A stretch of 64,000 nucleotides of DNA from Pseudomonas entomophila L48 (GTDB taxonomy: Bacteria; Pseudomonadota; Gammaproteobacteria; Pseudomonadales; Pseudomonadaceae). Both the position numbers and the translations under genes were made by a program. The DNA lies in contig NC_008027.1 in NCBI RefSeq assembly GCF_000026105.1, positions 1,050,501 through 1,114,500 of the forward strand, read 5' to 3'. Positions 1-9,854 of this stretch are shown here, one piece after another. The first letter of the stretch is position 1. Every line of letters starts with the position of its first letter. Below the pieces are notes generated by a model that worked only from the letters and a program-made list of their open reading frames with translations, did no database searches and was not told the origin of the DNA.

Positions 1-442
1 GCTCGAACTCCTGAGGCGGGATGAAGGCCATCAGTTCATCCGGGCACGGCTCCCCCTTCAAGTGAGCCGCCAGGCAGTTCACATAGGCGATATGGCGGCG
101 CAACAACGTCGCCTTGACGGGGTTCGGCCCATCGGCCGGGTCATCGACCAGCGTCAGCACCTGCCGGGCGAAGCTGCGTGAACCGTTCACCAGCGCCCCC
201 CACAACGTGCGCGCCTCCCACCAGCGGTTGTAGGCGCTGCTGTTGCGAAAACTCACCAGCACCACCAGTGCCGACCCCAGCAGGGTGAGCGGGATCAGCG
301 GCAGGGTGAACTTGCTGTTGAAGAACAGCATGAAGTCGATGGTGACCAGCACGTCCCAGATCAGCAGCCAGAACAACGACCAGCCGATGTAGCCGATGGT
401 CTTGACCACCAGGCGGTATTTGCGGGCGAGGAGGGCTTTCAC
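1..442 (-). CDS. Bestrophin-family (UPF0187) anion channel, N-terminal part
   Basis: Codes for about the first 147 residues of a membrane protein; the rest lies beyond the left edge. I place the start at the GTG at 442 (reads MKALLARKYRLVVKT); no ATG or strong ribosome site is nearby, so the start is moderately sure. Two hydrophobic stretches are visible, near residues 16-36 (IGYIGWSLFWLLIWDVL) and 47-64, followed by RNSSAYNRWWEAR, which is characteristic of bacterial bestrophins. Family members form pentameric chloride or anion channels in the inner membrane. It is transcribed leftward, away from everything else here, and its physiological role in Pseudomonas is not established. Confidence 0.75.
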   Translation of the reverse strand, partial: MKALLARKYRLVVKTIGYIGWSLFWLLIWDVLVTIDFMLFFNSKFTLPLIPLTLLGSALVVLVSFRNSSAYNRWWEARTLWGALVNGSRSFARQVLTLVDDPADGPNPVKATLLRRHIAYVNCLAAHLKGEPCPDELMAFIPPQEFE

Positions 443-633
443 GTGGGGGGAATCTCGAAGGGAAGATGTAGGTTCCGACGTTCGAGCAAGGGCAAGGTTC
501 GGTAGGTGTCTTAGCAGGGTGTAACGTAAGTTTTCTGACCGAACGTTGAGAATAGGCCTATGGCAAGCGGTACAGAGTCTCAGACGGTGATGGCCTAGGC
601 TCGTTGCTCATTCATTGTGCACGGTAGGCAACC

Positions 634-795
634 ATGGCTTGCGAACCGACCCCTTTCGACATAGTTGATCTGCTGGACTCTGACGAGGCGATACAGGAAT
701 ACCTGTCACAGGTCCTGGCCGACGGTGACGTGGAAGAAATCATCCAAGCTCAGGCTCATGTTCAGACTGCCCGTGCGCGAAACGCTGGCTCCTAG
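634..795 (+). pseudogene. Truncated antidote (antitoxin) of a type II toxin-antitoxin module
   Basis: A 53-codon frame from ATG 634 to TAG 793-795. Its first 45 residues (FDIVDLLDSDEAIQEYLSQ, then VLADGDVEEIIQA) match the N-terminus of the 'probable addiction module antidote' family, normally about 95-100 residues with a helix-turn-helix in the second half. Here the frame stops after HVQTARARNAGS, so the DNA-binding half is missing. An extragenic palindrome begins only 16 bases after the stop, and the last codons resemble the half-palindrome seen near 1571, suggesting that the 3' end was replaced. Upstream, around 575-615, one frame reads TESQTVMA-stop-ARCSF, vaguely like the TQxxDIxxAR tail of the partner toxin. 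I read the locus as a decayed module, probably without function. Confidence 0.6.
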
Positions 796-810
796 AAGAA
801 ACGCGATCCC

Positions 811-856
811 TGTAGGAGCGGGCTTGTCCCGCGATGGGCTGCAAAGCAGCCCCAGC
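811..856. repeat. REP-type extragenic palindrome
   Basis: Starts TGTAGGAGCGGGCTTGTCCC and continues into GCTGCAAAGCAGCCCC, two consecutive small palindromes. This is the usual P. putida-group repetitive extragenic palindrome core. It lies between the truncated antitoxin and the 3' end of the acetyltransferase gene. Confidence 0.85.
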
Positions 857-892
857 CCAGGCGGTATTGAACATAGGCAACCCGCATCAGTG

Positions 893-1372
893 TCAGCTCA
901 ACATTTGCCTCATCTGCACCAGCGCCACTCTGGCCCCGTCCGGTGCCCGTCGTTCCTCGATCCCAAATGGCACGAAACCCAGCTGTGGATAAAGCAGCAA
1001 TCCCGCCGTGTTGTGGTTGAAGCATGACACCCATACCTCCCGAGCCGCGAACTGTTCACGCGCCAGCCCGATCATGCTCTGCACCAGGTATCGAGCCACG
1101 CCCCGGCCCCGGGCCGTCGGTGCCACCACGACATTGCCCAGCGCGCAGATACCGCCTTGTTCAGCCTTGTAGAAATTGGCGAAGCCAACGATCACACCAT
1201 CGGCCTCAACGACCGTGGAACCGCTGCGCTGGGCAATGGCTTCGCTCAATTGCTCGGGTGTCAGTGGGTAGGTGGCTTTGGGAAACATGTAGAACAGCTC
1301 GTCCGAGCCTTGAGGAAAGCTGCAGATGGCGGGGATATCTGTGGCTTGTACTGGGCGATGGGTCAGAGACAT
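893..1372 (-). CDS. GNAT-family N-acetyltransferase
   Basis: A 159-residue single-domain protein starting at ATG 1372 (MSLTHRPVQATDIPAICSF). The open frame continues upstream through the 10-bp repeats, but that extension is repeat-coded and not credible. The GNAT acetyl-CoA loop is visible as VVVAPTARGRGVARYLVQS near residues 90-108, followed by the expected FNHNTAGLLLYPQLGFVPFG near the C-terminus, as in RimI/PhnO-like acetyltransferases. The family transfers acetyl from acetyl-CoA to an amine; the substrate cannot be read from the sequence. It is a lone gene flanked by a palindrome and, on its promoter side, by a tandem repeat that could affect its expression. Confidence 0.85.
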   Translation of the reverse strand: MSLTHRPVQATDIPAICSFPQGSDELFYMFPKATYPLTPEQLSEAIAQRSGSTVVEADGVIVGFANFYKAEQGGICALGNVVVAPTARGRGVARYLVQSMIGLAREQFAAREVWVSCFNHNTAGLLLYPQLGFVPFGIEERRAPDGARVALVQMRQMLS

Positions 1373-1480
1373 GGCAGGCCGTATTTTTGAGGTTTTGCGC
1401 CAGCTTAGCCTTGGTGCTTGGCTTCTGGTACCTGCCGAGTTTCGCGCTGGACGGAGATCACCTGTCCCCTCAAGCTCATT

Positions 1481-1540
1481 TGAGCTGCATTGAGCTGCAT
1501 TGAGCTGCATTGAGCTGCATTGAGCTGCATTGAGCTGCAT
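1481..1540. repeat. Tandem repeat, six perfect copies of a 10-bp unit
   Basis: Six uninterrupted identical copies of TGAGCTGCAT. The bases just left of the array (AGCTCATT) form a small inverted repeat with the first unit (AGCTCA-TT-TGAGCT). The array begins 108 bp upstream of the acetyltransferase start and lies between that gene and tRNA-Leu. There are no spacers, so it is not a CRISPR array. A perfect array of this kind is prone to copy-number change by slippage. Confidence 0.97.
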
Positions 1541-1560
1541 TGGTGGTCCGAACCATCATT

Positions 1561-1586
1561 CGCCAGCAAGGCTGGCTCCTACAGGT
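1561..1586. repeat. Half REP-type palindrome
   Basis: CGCCAGCAAGGCTGGCTCC followed by TACAGG is one arm of the GCCGGC-type extragenic palindrome seen at 25675, 27765 and 52647. No second arm is visible beside it. Confidence 0.6.
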
Positions 1587-1616
1587 GGCGGGCGAGGGGG
1601 AGGCTGGAAGCCGGGC

Positions 1617-1648
1617 ACAAAAAAACCGACCATAAGGTCGGTTTTTTC
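1617..1648 (-). terminator. Rho-independent terminator of tRNA-Leu
   Basis: Perfect stem AACCGACC / GGTCGGTT with a four-base loop, flanked by runs of A and T on both sides. Read on the minus strand it follows the tRNA 3' end by about 8 bases and ends in a T tract. Confidence 0.9.
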
Positions 1649-1655
1649 TGGATCT

Positions 1656-1740
1656 TGGTGCCCCGAGGGAGACTCGAACTCCCACTCCTTTCGAAAACGG
1701 ATTTTGAATCCGCCGCGTCTACCAATTCCGCCATCAGGGC
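1656..1740 (-). tRNA. tRNA-Leu, anticodon CAA
   Basis: On the minus strand the 85-nt sequence begins GCCCTGATGGCGGAATTGG and ends CCTCGGGGCACCA, giving a seven-pair acceptor stem with CCA encoded. The D loop GAATTGGTAGAC, the anticodon loop TTCAAAA in a CGGA/TCCG stem, the long class II variable arm and the T arm GGGAGTTCGAGTCTCCC are all visible. The long variable arm and the CAA anticodon identify the leucine tRNA reading UUG. The gene stands alone with its own terminator. Confidence 0.97.
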
Positions 1741-1848
1741 TTGTGGCGCCGCAGTATAGAGAGGTCGCACAAGCCGGTCAATCGGCTTTCATGGTCAATT
1801 TTCACGCATTGGGCTAAACTTCCCGGCCCTGTCGAACCGAACATCATC

Positions 1849-4028
<2,180 letters not shown>

Positions 4029-4069
4029 CTGTTCGCACCCATTATTAGAAATTCCATTAGGAGAGCCCA

Positions 4070-4405
4070 ATGAGCTTCTTGATTCCCGCCGCCTACGCGG
4101 ACGCTGCAGCCCCAGCCGCCGGCCCTGCCGGTACCGGCTTCGAGTGGATCTTCCTGGTCGGTTTCCTGGTCATCTTCTACCTGATGATCTGGCGCCCGCA
4201 GGCCAAACGCGCCAAAGAGCAGAAGAACCTGCTGAGCAACTTGCAAAAAGGTGACGAAGTTGTCACCAACGGCGGCATCGCCGGCAAGATCGTCAAGGTT
4301 TCCGATGACTTCGTGGTCCTGGAAGTGTCGGACAACGTCGAGCTGAAGTTCCAGAAGGGCGCCATTGCCGCGACCCTGCCAAAAGGTACGCTCAAGGCTA
4401 TCTGA
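4070..4405 (+). CDS. yajC: Sec translocon accessory protein YajC
   Basis: A 111-residue inner-membrane protein with one transmembrane segment near residues 24-42 (FEWIFLVGFLVIFYLMIWRP), followed by the family hallmark QAKRAKEQKNLLSNLQKGDEV and a small soluble domain. YajC associates with SecDF-YidC and the SecYEG channel. ATG 4070 is preceded by AGGAGAG. It sits 41 bp after tgt and 64 bp before secD, the classic queA-tgt-yajC-secD-secF order of gammaproteobacteria. Confidence 0.97.
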   Translation: MSFLIPAAYADAAAPAAGPAGTGFEWIFLVGFLVIFYLMIWRPQAKRAKEQKNLLSNLQKGDEVVTNGGIAGKIVKVSDDFVVLEVSDNVELKFQKGAIAATLPKGTLKAI

Positions 4406-4428
4406 GTTACCGGTTTCATTTTTCCAGT

Positions 4429-4449
4429 CGGGGCGCGCAAAGCGCCCCG
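4429..4449 (+). other. Intercistronic hairpin between yajC and secD
   Basis: Perfect inverted repeat CGGGGCGC / GCGCCCCG with a five-base loop and no following T run. It could be a weak terminator or an mRNA-stability element, letting yajC be expressed above secDF. Confidence 0.55.
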
Positions 4450-4469
4450 CGTCTTGAACGGGCGGCGTG

Positions 4470-6332
4470 ATGCTGAACAAATACCCTCTGTGGAAATACC
4501 TGCTGATCGTGGTGGTACTGGCGGTCGGCTTCATTTATTCCGCACCCAACCTCTACCCGGATGATCCGGCGGTGCAGATCAGCGGCGCCAGTTCCGCCCT
4601 GCATGTCAGCCAGGCCGACCTCGACCGCGTCACTAAGGCGCTGACCGATGCCGGCATCACCGTGAAAGGCGGCAGCCTGGGCGAGAAGGGCAGTGCGCTG
4701 GTGCGCCTGACCAACCAGGAAGATCAGTTGCCGGCCAAGGATGTGGCGCGCAAGGCACTCGGTGACGACTATGTCGTGGCCCTGAACCTGGCCCAGACCA
4801 CCCCGCAGTGGCTGCGCAGCCTGGGTGCCAGCCCGATGAAGCTGGGTCTGGACCTGTCCGGTGGTGTGCACTTCCTGTTGGAAGTGGACATGGACAAGGC
4901 CATGACGGCCCGCATGAAAGTCTACGAAGGCGAGGTCAAGACCTTGCTGCGCAAAGAGCGCGTCCGCTACCGCAGCCTGCCCCAGCAGGACGGCGGCATC
5001 ATGCTGGGCTTCGCCGACGACGCTACCCGCGAGCAGGCACGTGCCCTGATCCGCAAGAATTTCAATGATTTCGACCTGACCACCACCGAGCGCAACGAGC
5101 TTGCCGTGCTGCGTCTGGCGCTGACTCAGGCGAAAGTCGCCGAGATCCGCGAATACTCGATCAAGCAGAACCTGACCACCGTCCGCAACCGTGTCAACGA
5201 GCTGGGCGTGGCCGAGCCGCTGGTGCAGCGCCAGGGCGCCAACCGCATCGTGGTCGAGCTGCCGGGCGTGCAGGACACCGCCGAAGCCAAGCGTATCCTC
5301 GGCAAGACCGCCAACCTGGAGTTCCGCTTCGGCGCCGAACCCGGCGCGTCGAAAGCCACCACCGAGGTGTTCGAGTTCCGCGAAGGCGGCCGCTCCGCCG
5401 CGGTCGAGCGCGGCCTGATCATCACCGGTGACCAGGTCACCGACGCCCAGGCCAGCTTCGACGAACACGGTCGCCCACAGGTGAACATCCGCCTGGATGG
5501 CCACGGTGGCGAGCTGATGAGTCGCGCCACCCGCACCAACGTCGGGCGCAGCATGGCGGTGATCTTCATCGAGCAGAAGCCGGTCACCCGTTACGTCAAG
5601 CAGACCGTCGACGGCGTCGAGAAAGAAGTCGCGGTGCAGACCTTCCAGGAAGAGAAGAAGATCATCAGCCTGGCGACCATCCAGTCGCCGCTGGGCAGCC
5701 AGTTCCGCATCACCGGCCTGAACGGCCAGGGCGAATCGTCCGAACTGGCCCTGCTGCTGCGTGCCGGTGGCCTGGCCGCGCCGATGTACTTCGCTGAAGA
5801 GCGCACCATCGGCCCGAGCCTGGGTGCCGATAACATCACCAAGGGTATCGACGCGTCCCTGTGGGGCATGTTGTTCGTCTCGCTGTTCATCATCGCCATC
5901 TACCGTGGCTTTGGTGTGCTGGCCACCATCGCCCTGGCGGGCAACATGGTCCTGCTGCTGGCGCTGATGTCGCTGCTGGGCGCCACGCTGACGCTGCCGG
6001 GTATCGCCGGTATCGTGCTGACCATGGGTATGGCGGTGGACGCCAACGTGCTGATCTTCTCGCGTATCCGCGAAGAGATCGCTGCCGGCATGTCGGTGCA
6101 GCGCGCCATCCACGAAGGTTTCAACCGCGCCTACTCGGCGATCGTCGATGCCAACCTGACCACCCTGCTGGTCGGCGGTATCCTGTTCGCCATGGGTACC
6201 GGCCCGGTCAAGGGCTTCGCGGTCACCATGTCCCTCGGGATTTTCACCTCGATGTTCACCGCCGTCATGGTGACCCGTGCACTGGTCAACCTGACCTGTG
6301 GCGGGCGTGACATCAAGAAGCTGTGGGTTTGA
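4470..6332 (+). CDS. secD: Protein translocase subunit SecD
   Basis: 620 residues (E. coli 615). SecD with SecF uses the proton-motive force to complete export of preproteins through SecYEG. The N-terminal membrane helix lies near residues 9-25. A large periplasmic domain follows, beginning at the signature GLDLSGGVHFLLEVD near residue 127. Five more membrane helices fill the last 170 residues, including the conserved GMAVDANVLIFSRIREE and the GVHP-like end of the family. ATG 4470 is chosen over a GTG one codon earlier because MLNKYPLWKY is the usual Pseudomonas start. It precedes secF by 10 bp. Confidence 0.97.
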   Translation: MLNKYPLWKYLLIVVVLAVGFIYSAPNLYPDDPAVQISGASSALHVSQADLDRVTKALTDAGITVKGGSLGEKGSALVRLTNQEDQLPAKDVARKALGDDYVVALNLAQTTPQWLRSLGASPMKLGLDLSGGVHFLLEVDMDKAMTARMKVYEGEVKTLLRKERVRYRSLPQQDGGIMLGFADDATREQARALIRKNFNDFDLTTTERNELAVLRLALTQAKVAEIREYSIKQNLTTVRNRVNELGVAEPLVQRQGANRIVVELPGVQDTAEAKRILGKTANLEFRFGAEPGASKATTEVFEFREGGRSAAVERGLIITGDQVTDAQASFDEHGRPQVNIRLDGHGGELMSRATRTNVGRSMAVIFIEQKPVTRYVKQTVDGVEKEVAVQTFQEEKKIISLATIQSPLGSQFRITGLNGQGESSELALLLRAGGLAAPMYFAEERTIGPSLGADNITKGIDASLWGMLFVSLFIIAIYRGFGVLATIALAGNMVLLLALMSLLGATLTLPGIAGIVLTMGMAVDANVLIFSRIREEIAAGMSVQRAIHEGFNRAYSAIVDANLTTLLVGGILFAMGTGPVKGFAVTMSLGIFTSMFTAVMVTRALVNLTCGGRDIKKLWV

Positions 6333-6342
6333 GGGAGCTGCG

Positions 6343-7251
6343 ATGAAAACCATCAACTTCATGGGCGTGCGCAATGTCGCGTTCGCCATCACCTTGCTGC
6401 TCACCGTGCTGGCGCTGTTCAGCTGGTGGCACAAGGGCCTGAACTTCGGCCTGGACTTCACCGGCGGCACGCTGATCGAGCTCACCTACGAGCGCCCGGC
6501 GGACCTGGAGAAGGTGCGGACCGAACTGGTCAGCTCCGGCTTCCACGAGGCGGTGGTGCAGAGCTTCGGCGCCACCACCGACCTGCTGGTGCGCATGCCG
6601 GGCGACGACCCGCTGCTGGGCAACAAGGTGGCCGAGGCCCTGCAGAAGGTGGGCGGCGACAACCCGGCCACCATCAAGCGGGTCGAGTTCGTCGGCCCGC
6701 AGGTGGGTGAAGAGCTGCGCGACCAAGGCGGCCTGGGCATGCTGCTGGCCCTGGGCGGCATCCTGATCTACCTGGCGTTCCGCTTCCAGTGGAAGTTCGC
6801 GGTGGGCGCGATCATCTCGTTGATCCACGACGTGGTCGTTACCCTCGGTATCCTGTCGTTCTTCCAGATCACCTTCGACCTGACGGTGCTGGCGGCGGTG
6901 CTGGCGATCATCGGCTACTCGCTGAACGACACCATCGTCGTGTTCGACCGGGTGCGTGAGAACTTCCGCGTACTGCGCAAGGCCTCGCTGATCGAGAACA
7001 TCAACATCTCGACCACCCAGACCCTGCTGCGTACCGTCGCCACCTCGGTGTCGACCTTGCTGGCCATCGCCGCGCTGCTGTTCTTTGGTGGCGACAACCT
7101 GTTCGGCTTCTCCCTGGCGCTGTTCATCGGTGTCATGGCGGGTACCTACTCGTCGATCTACATCGCCAACGTGGTGCTGATCTGGCTGAATCTGAGCAGC
7201 GAAGACCTGATCCCGCCGGCCAAGACCGACGGTGTGGACGACCGTCCGTAA
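6343..7251 (+). CDS. secF: Protein translocase subunit SecF
   Basis: 302 residues starting MKTINFMGVRN at ATG 6343, with GAGGGAG just upstream. It has the SecF topology: one N-terminal helix (residues about 13-30), the periplasmic signature GLDFTGGTLIEL near residue 37, then five helices with YSLNDTIVVFDRVRENFR, the conserved proton-path region. It forms the SecDF complex with the gene just upstream, and a strong terminator follows 30 bp after the stop. Nothing unusual is visible. Confidence 0.97.
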   Translation: MKTINFMGVRNVAFAITLLLTVLALFSWWHKGLNFGLDFTGGTLIELTYERPADLEKVRTELVSSGFHEAVVQSFGATTDLLVRMPGDDPLLGNKVAEALQKVGGDNPATIKRVEFVGPQVGEELRDQGGLGMLLALGGILIYLAFRFQWKFAVGAIISLIHDVVVTLGILSFFQITFDLTVLAAVLAIIGYSLNDTIVVFDRVRENFRVLRKASLIENINISTTQTLLRTVATSVSTLLAIAALLFFGGDNLFGFSLALFIGVMAGTYSSIYIANVVLIWLNLSSEDLIPPAKTDGVDDRP

Positions 7252-7281
7252 GGGTTTTTCCCACGCCATTTGGCGTAAAGA

Positions 7282-7315
7282 GAGGCGCGAGTGTTGAACT
7301 CGCGCCTTTTTTTTT
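7282..7315 (+). terminator. Rho-independent terminator of the secDF operon
   Basis: Stem GAGGCGCGAG / CTCGCGCC (one bulge) with loop TGTTGAA, followed by nine T residues. Confidence 0.92.
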
Positions 7316-7372
7316 GCTCCAAGGCTGGGAAGAAGGCGGGCCGGAGCCCGCAGGTACGATCAGGAGGTTCAC

Positions 7373-7921
7373 GTGAACAAATCAATGCTGGTGGGTGCGG
7401 TTCTGGGTGCTGTCGGTGTCACCGCCGGAGGTGCTGTGGCGACCTACAGCTTGGTGAACAAGGGGCCTGAATACGCCCAGGTCACCGACGTGCAGCCGAT
7501 CAAGCAGCAGGTAAAGACGCCGCGTGAGGTCTGCAAGGATGTCACCGTGACGCGCCAGGCGCCGGTCAAGGACCAGCACCAGATCGCCGGTACGGTGGTC
7601 GGTGCCATCGCCGGTGGCTTGCTGGGTAACCAGATTGGCGGCGGTACCGGCAAGAAGATTGCCACCGTGGCCGGTGCGGTCGGTGGCGGCTATGCCGGTA
7701 ACAAGGTGCAGGAAGGCATGCAGGAGCGTGACACCTACACCACCACGCAGACGCGCTGTAACACGGTCAATGACATCAGCGACAAGGTCGTGGGTTACAA
7801 CGTGACCTATACCATCGGTGACCAGGTGGGCAAGGTGAAGATGGATCACGAGCCGGGCTCGACCATCCCGCTGGACAAGAACGGCAAGCTGGTCCTGAGC
7901 CAGAACCAGCCGGGGCAGTAA
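7373..7921 (+). CDS. Glycine-zipper (17 kDa antigen-like) envelope protein
   Basis: 182 residues from GTG 7373, which has a perfect AGGAGG five bases upstream. The N-terminus MNKSMLVGAVLGAVGV is hydrophobic. A glycine-zipper stretch follows at about residues 77-115 (GTVVGAIAGGLLGNQIGGG, then AGAVGGGYAGNKVQ), as in the Rickettsia 17 kDa surface antigen family. Paired cysteines (VCKDV, TRCNTV) flank the zipper. Relatives are envelope proteins of unsettled function, often lipoproteins, but I see no lipobox cysteine here, so a membrane-anchored or periplasmic form is more likely. It is a single gene, convergent with suhB, from which it is separated by a palindrome pair and a terminator. Confidence 0.85.
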   Translation: MNKSMLVGAVLGAVGVTAGGAVATYSLVNKGPEYAQVTDVQPIKQQVKTPREVCKDVTVTRQAPVKDQHQIAGTVVGAIAGGLLGNQIGGGTGKKIATVAGAVGGGYAGNKVQEGMQERDTYTTTQTRCNTVNDISDKVVGYNVTYTIGDQVGKVKMDHEPGSTIPLDKNGKLVLSQNQPGQ

Positions 7922-7942
7922 GCCGTTTGCAGGCTGCTCTTG

Positions 7943-8058
7943 TGTGGGAGCGGCCTTGCGTCGCGAAAGGGCTGCGAAGCAGCCCCGACAATCTCGCGGC
8001 AGACCGCAGATCCTGGGGCCGCTTCGCGCCCCTTTCGCGACACAAGGCCGCTCCCACA
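7943..8058. repeat. Long inverted REP pair between convergent genes
   Basis: Left arm from 7943 (TGTGGGAGCGGCCTTG...) and right arm ending at 8058 (...CAAGGCCGCTCCCACA) are complementary over about 29 bases with one mismatch. Inside is a second palindrome, GGGCTGCGAAGCAGCCC. This is a different sequence class from the TGTAGGAGCGGG elements elsewhere in the window. Confidence 0.9.
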
Positions 8059-8077
8059 AAGCGATGGGCGCGGACAT

Positions 8078-8106
8078 AAAAAAAGCACCCCGAGGGGTGC
8101 TTTTTT
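8078..8106. terminator. Bidirectional rho-independent terminator
   Basis: AAAAAAAGCACCCC-GA-GGGGTGCTTTTTT is a near-perfect stem with A and T runs on both sides, so it can end transcripts from the glycine-zipper gene and from suhB. Confidence 0.93.
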
Positions 8107-8123
8107 GCGCGTGCAATCGGCGC

Positions 8124-8942
8124 TTAGCGCTTCATGTACTCGGGCAGGTGCGGCTGGATGGCAGTCAGCACGGCCTTGAAGCACTTGATGTTGCCCGCGA
8201 CGATGTGACCCTTCTCGAGGAAGTCGTGGCCACCGTTGAAGTCGCTCACCAGGCCACCAGCTTCCTGGATCAGCAGCACGCCTGCAGCCATGTCCCAGTC
8301 GGACAGGCCCGACTCCCAGAAGGCGTCGAAGCGGCCGGCGGCTACATAGGCCAGGTCCAGGCTGGCGGAGCCGGCGCGGCGGATGCCGGCGGTCTGGCCG
8401 GTCAGGGCGCGGAACATGCCCAGGTAGTTGTCCAGGTCGGCCATCTGGTTGTCACGGAACGGGAAGCCGGTGCCCAGCAGCGCGCCTTCCAGGCTGGTGC
8501 GCGAGCTGACGCGGATGCGGCGGCCGTTCAGTTGGGCGCCACGGCCACGGCTGGCGGTGAATTCTTCCTGGCGAACTGGGTCGAGGACCACGGCGTGCTC
8601 GAGGCGGCCGCGGTATTTGCAGGCGATGCTGACGGCGAAGTGCGGCACGCCACGCAGGAAGTTGGTGGTGCCGTCCAGCGGATCGATGATCCACAGGTAA
8701 TCCTTGCCTTCTTCGCCTTTGCCGGCGTGCAGGCCGGTCTCTTCACCCTGGATCGAGTGGTTCGGGTAGGCTTTGCGCAGGGCGTCGACGATGACCTTCT
8801 CGGCGGCGCGGTCCACCTCGGACACGTAGTCCTTGGCCTGCTTTTCGTCGACTTTGATGCTGTCCAGGCGTTCGATGGAGCGGAAAATCAGTTCACTGGC
8901 GCTGCGAGCCGCGCGCAGGGCGATATTCAGCATAGGCTGCAT
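8124..8942 (-). CDS. suhB: Inositol-1-monophosphatase family protein SuhB
   Basis: 272 residues starting MQPMLNIALRAARSA at 8942, like the E. coli N-terminus. The Mg-dependent phosphatase motifs are present: GEE in SIQGEETG near residue 66, WIIDPLDGTTNFLRG near 83-97 and SDWDMAAGVLLIQEAGG near 215. SuhB hydrolyses inositol monophosphate in vitro. In E. coli it also joins the ribosomal-RNA antitermination complex, and in P. aeruginosa it affects virulence gene expression. It is divergent from trmJ with about 150 bp between them and ends at the bidirectional terminator. Confidence 0.95.
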   Translation of the reverse strand: MQPMLNIALRAARSASELIFRSIERLDSIKVDEKQAKDYVSEVDRAAEKVIVDALRKAYPNHSIQGEETGLHAGKGEEGKDYLWIIDPLDGTTNFLRGVPHFAVSIACKYRGRLEHAVVLDPVRQEEFTASRGRGAQLNGRRIRVSSRTSLEGALLGTGFPFRDNQMADLDNYLGMFRALTGQTAGIRRAGSASLDLAYVAAGRFDAFWESGLSDWDMAAGVLLIQEAGGLVSDFNGGHDFLEKGHIVAGNIKCFKAVLTAIQPHLPEYMKR

Positions 8943-9094
8943 GGGAAGGTCACCTGGAGATGTTAAAGAAGAAAGCCGACCATTCTAGCAGAAAACTTTA
9001 ACGACTGAAGTGTCACATTTGCTTTCATGGCGTTACGCTGGTCGGTTCTGTAAGATCGAACCCTCATATTATCTGCATCCGAGAGCACGACACC

Positions 9095-9850
9095 TTGCTG
9101 CAAAATATTCGTGTTGTCCTGGTCAATACCAGCCATCCCGGCAACATCGGCGGCGCTGCGCGTGCCATGAAAAACATGGGCCTGTCGCGCCTGGTGCTGG
9201 TGCAGCCGAAGGCATTTCCCTCTGCCGAAGCCTCGGCGCGGGCCTCTGGCGCCGATGATCTGCTCGACAATGTCCAGGTGGTCGATACGCTTGAGCAGGC
9301 GCTGGTCGGCTGCAGCCTGGTCATGGGCACCAGTGCCCGCGAGCGCAGCATCCCCTGGCCGTTGATCGACCCCCGGGAGTGCGGGGCCAAGGCCGTGACG
9401 CATGCCGTCGGCGGTGAGGAGATCGCCCTGGTGTTCGGGCGTGAGCACGCCGGCCTGACCAACGAAGAACTGCAGCGATGTCACTTCCACGTGCACATTC
9501 CCTCGAACCCCGACTTCAGCTCGCTGAATCTGGCCGCCGCCGTCCAGGTGCTCTCCTACGAGGTGCGCATGGCCTGGCTGGCAGGGCAGGGCGCGGCGAC
9601 CAAGGTCGAGAAGGTCGACGCCAGCGAGCTGGCGACCATGGACGAAATGGAGTTGTTCTATGACCACCTGGAGAAAACCCTGGTGGACATCGGCTTCCTT
9701 GACCCCGAGAAACCCAAGCACCTGATGGCGCGCCTGCGCCGGCTGTATGGGCGAAGCTCGGTCGAGCGTCCGGAAATGAGCATTTTGCGCGGCATCCTCA
9801 CCGAGACCCAGAAAGTCGCACGGGGCGAGCCGCATAAACGGAAGGACTGA
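9095..9850 (+). CDS. trmJ: tRNA (cytidine/uridine-32-2'-O)-methyltransferase TrmJ
   Basis: 251 residues from a TTG start at 9095 ([22 protein letters not shown]); no ATG fits the family start. It is a SPOUT-fold methyltransferase: [20 protein letters not shown] at the N-terminus, [16 protein letters not shown] near residue 108 and the knot segment [19 protein letters not shown] near 135. It 2'-O-methylates position 32 of several tRNAs using SAM. The stop is four bases before the cysE start, so the two are co-transcribed, and the isc genes follow, the usual trmJ-cysE-iscR order. Confidence 0.95.
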   Translation: MLQNIRVVLVNTSHPGNIGGAARAMKNMGLSRLVLVQPKAFPSAEASARASGADDLLDNVQVVDTLEQALVGCSLVMGTSARERSIPWPLIDPRECGAKAVTHAVGGEEIALVFGREHAGLTNEELQRCHFHVHIPSNPDFSSLNLAAAVQVLSYEVRMAWLAGQGAATKVEKVDASELATMDEMELFYDHLEKTLVDIGFLDPEKPKHLMARLRRLYGRSSVERPEMSILRGILTETQKVARGEPHKRKD

Positions 9851-9854
9851 ACCG

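Noticed and set aside
1481..1540. Possible CRISPR array
   Set aside because: The repeats are only 10 bp and directly adjacent, with no spacers and no cas genes nearby.
1373..1540. 56-residue N-terminal extension of the acetyltransferase
   Set aside because: It would translate the tandem repeats (MQLNAAQCSS repeated) and lacks GNAT similarity; ATG 1372 gives a normal-length protein.
4416..6485. Long open frame on the minus strand (about 690 codons) opposite secD
   Set aside because: High-GC codon use in secD opens the antisense frame; the predicted protein is low-complexity (runs rich in Gln, His, Arg, Gly) and matches nothing.
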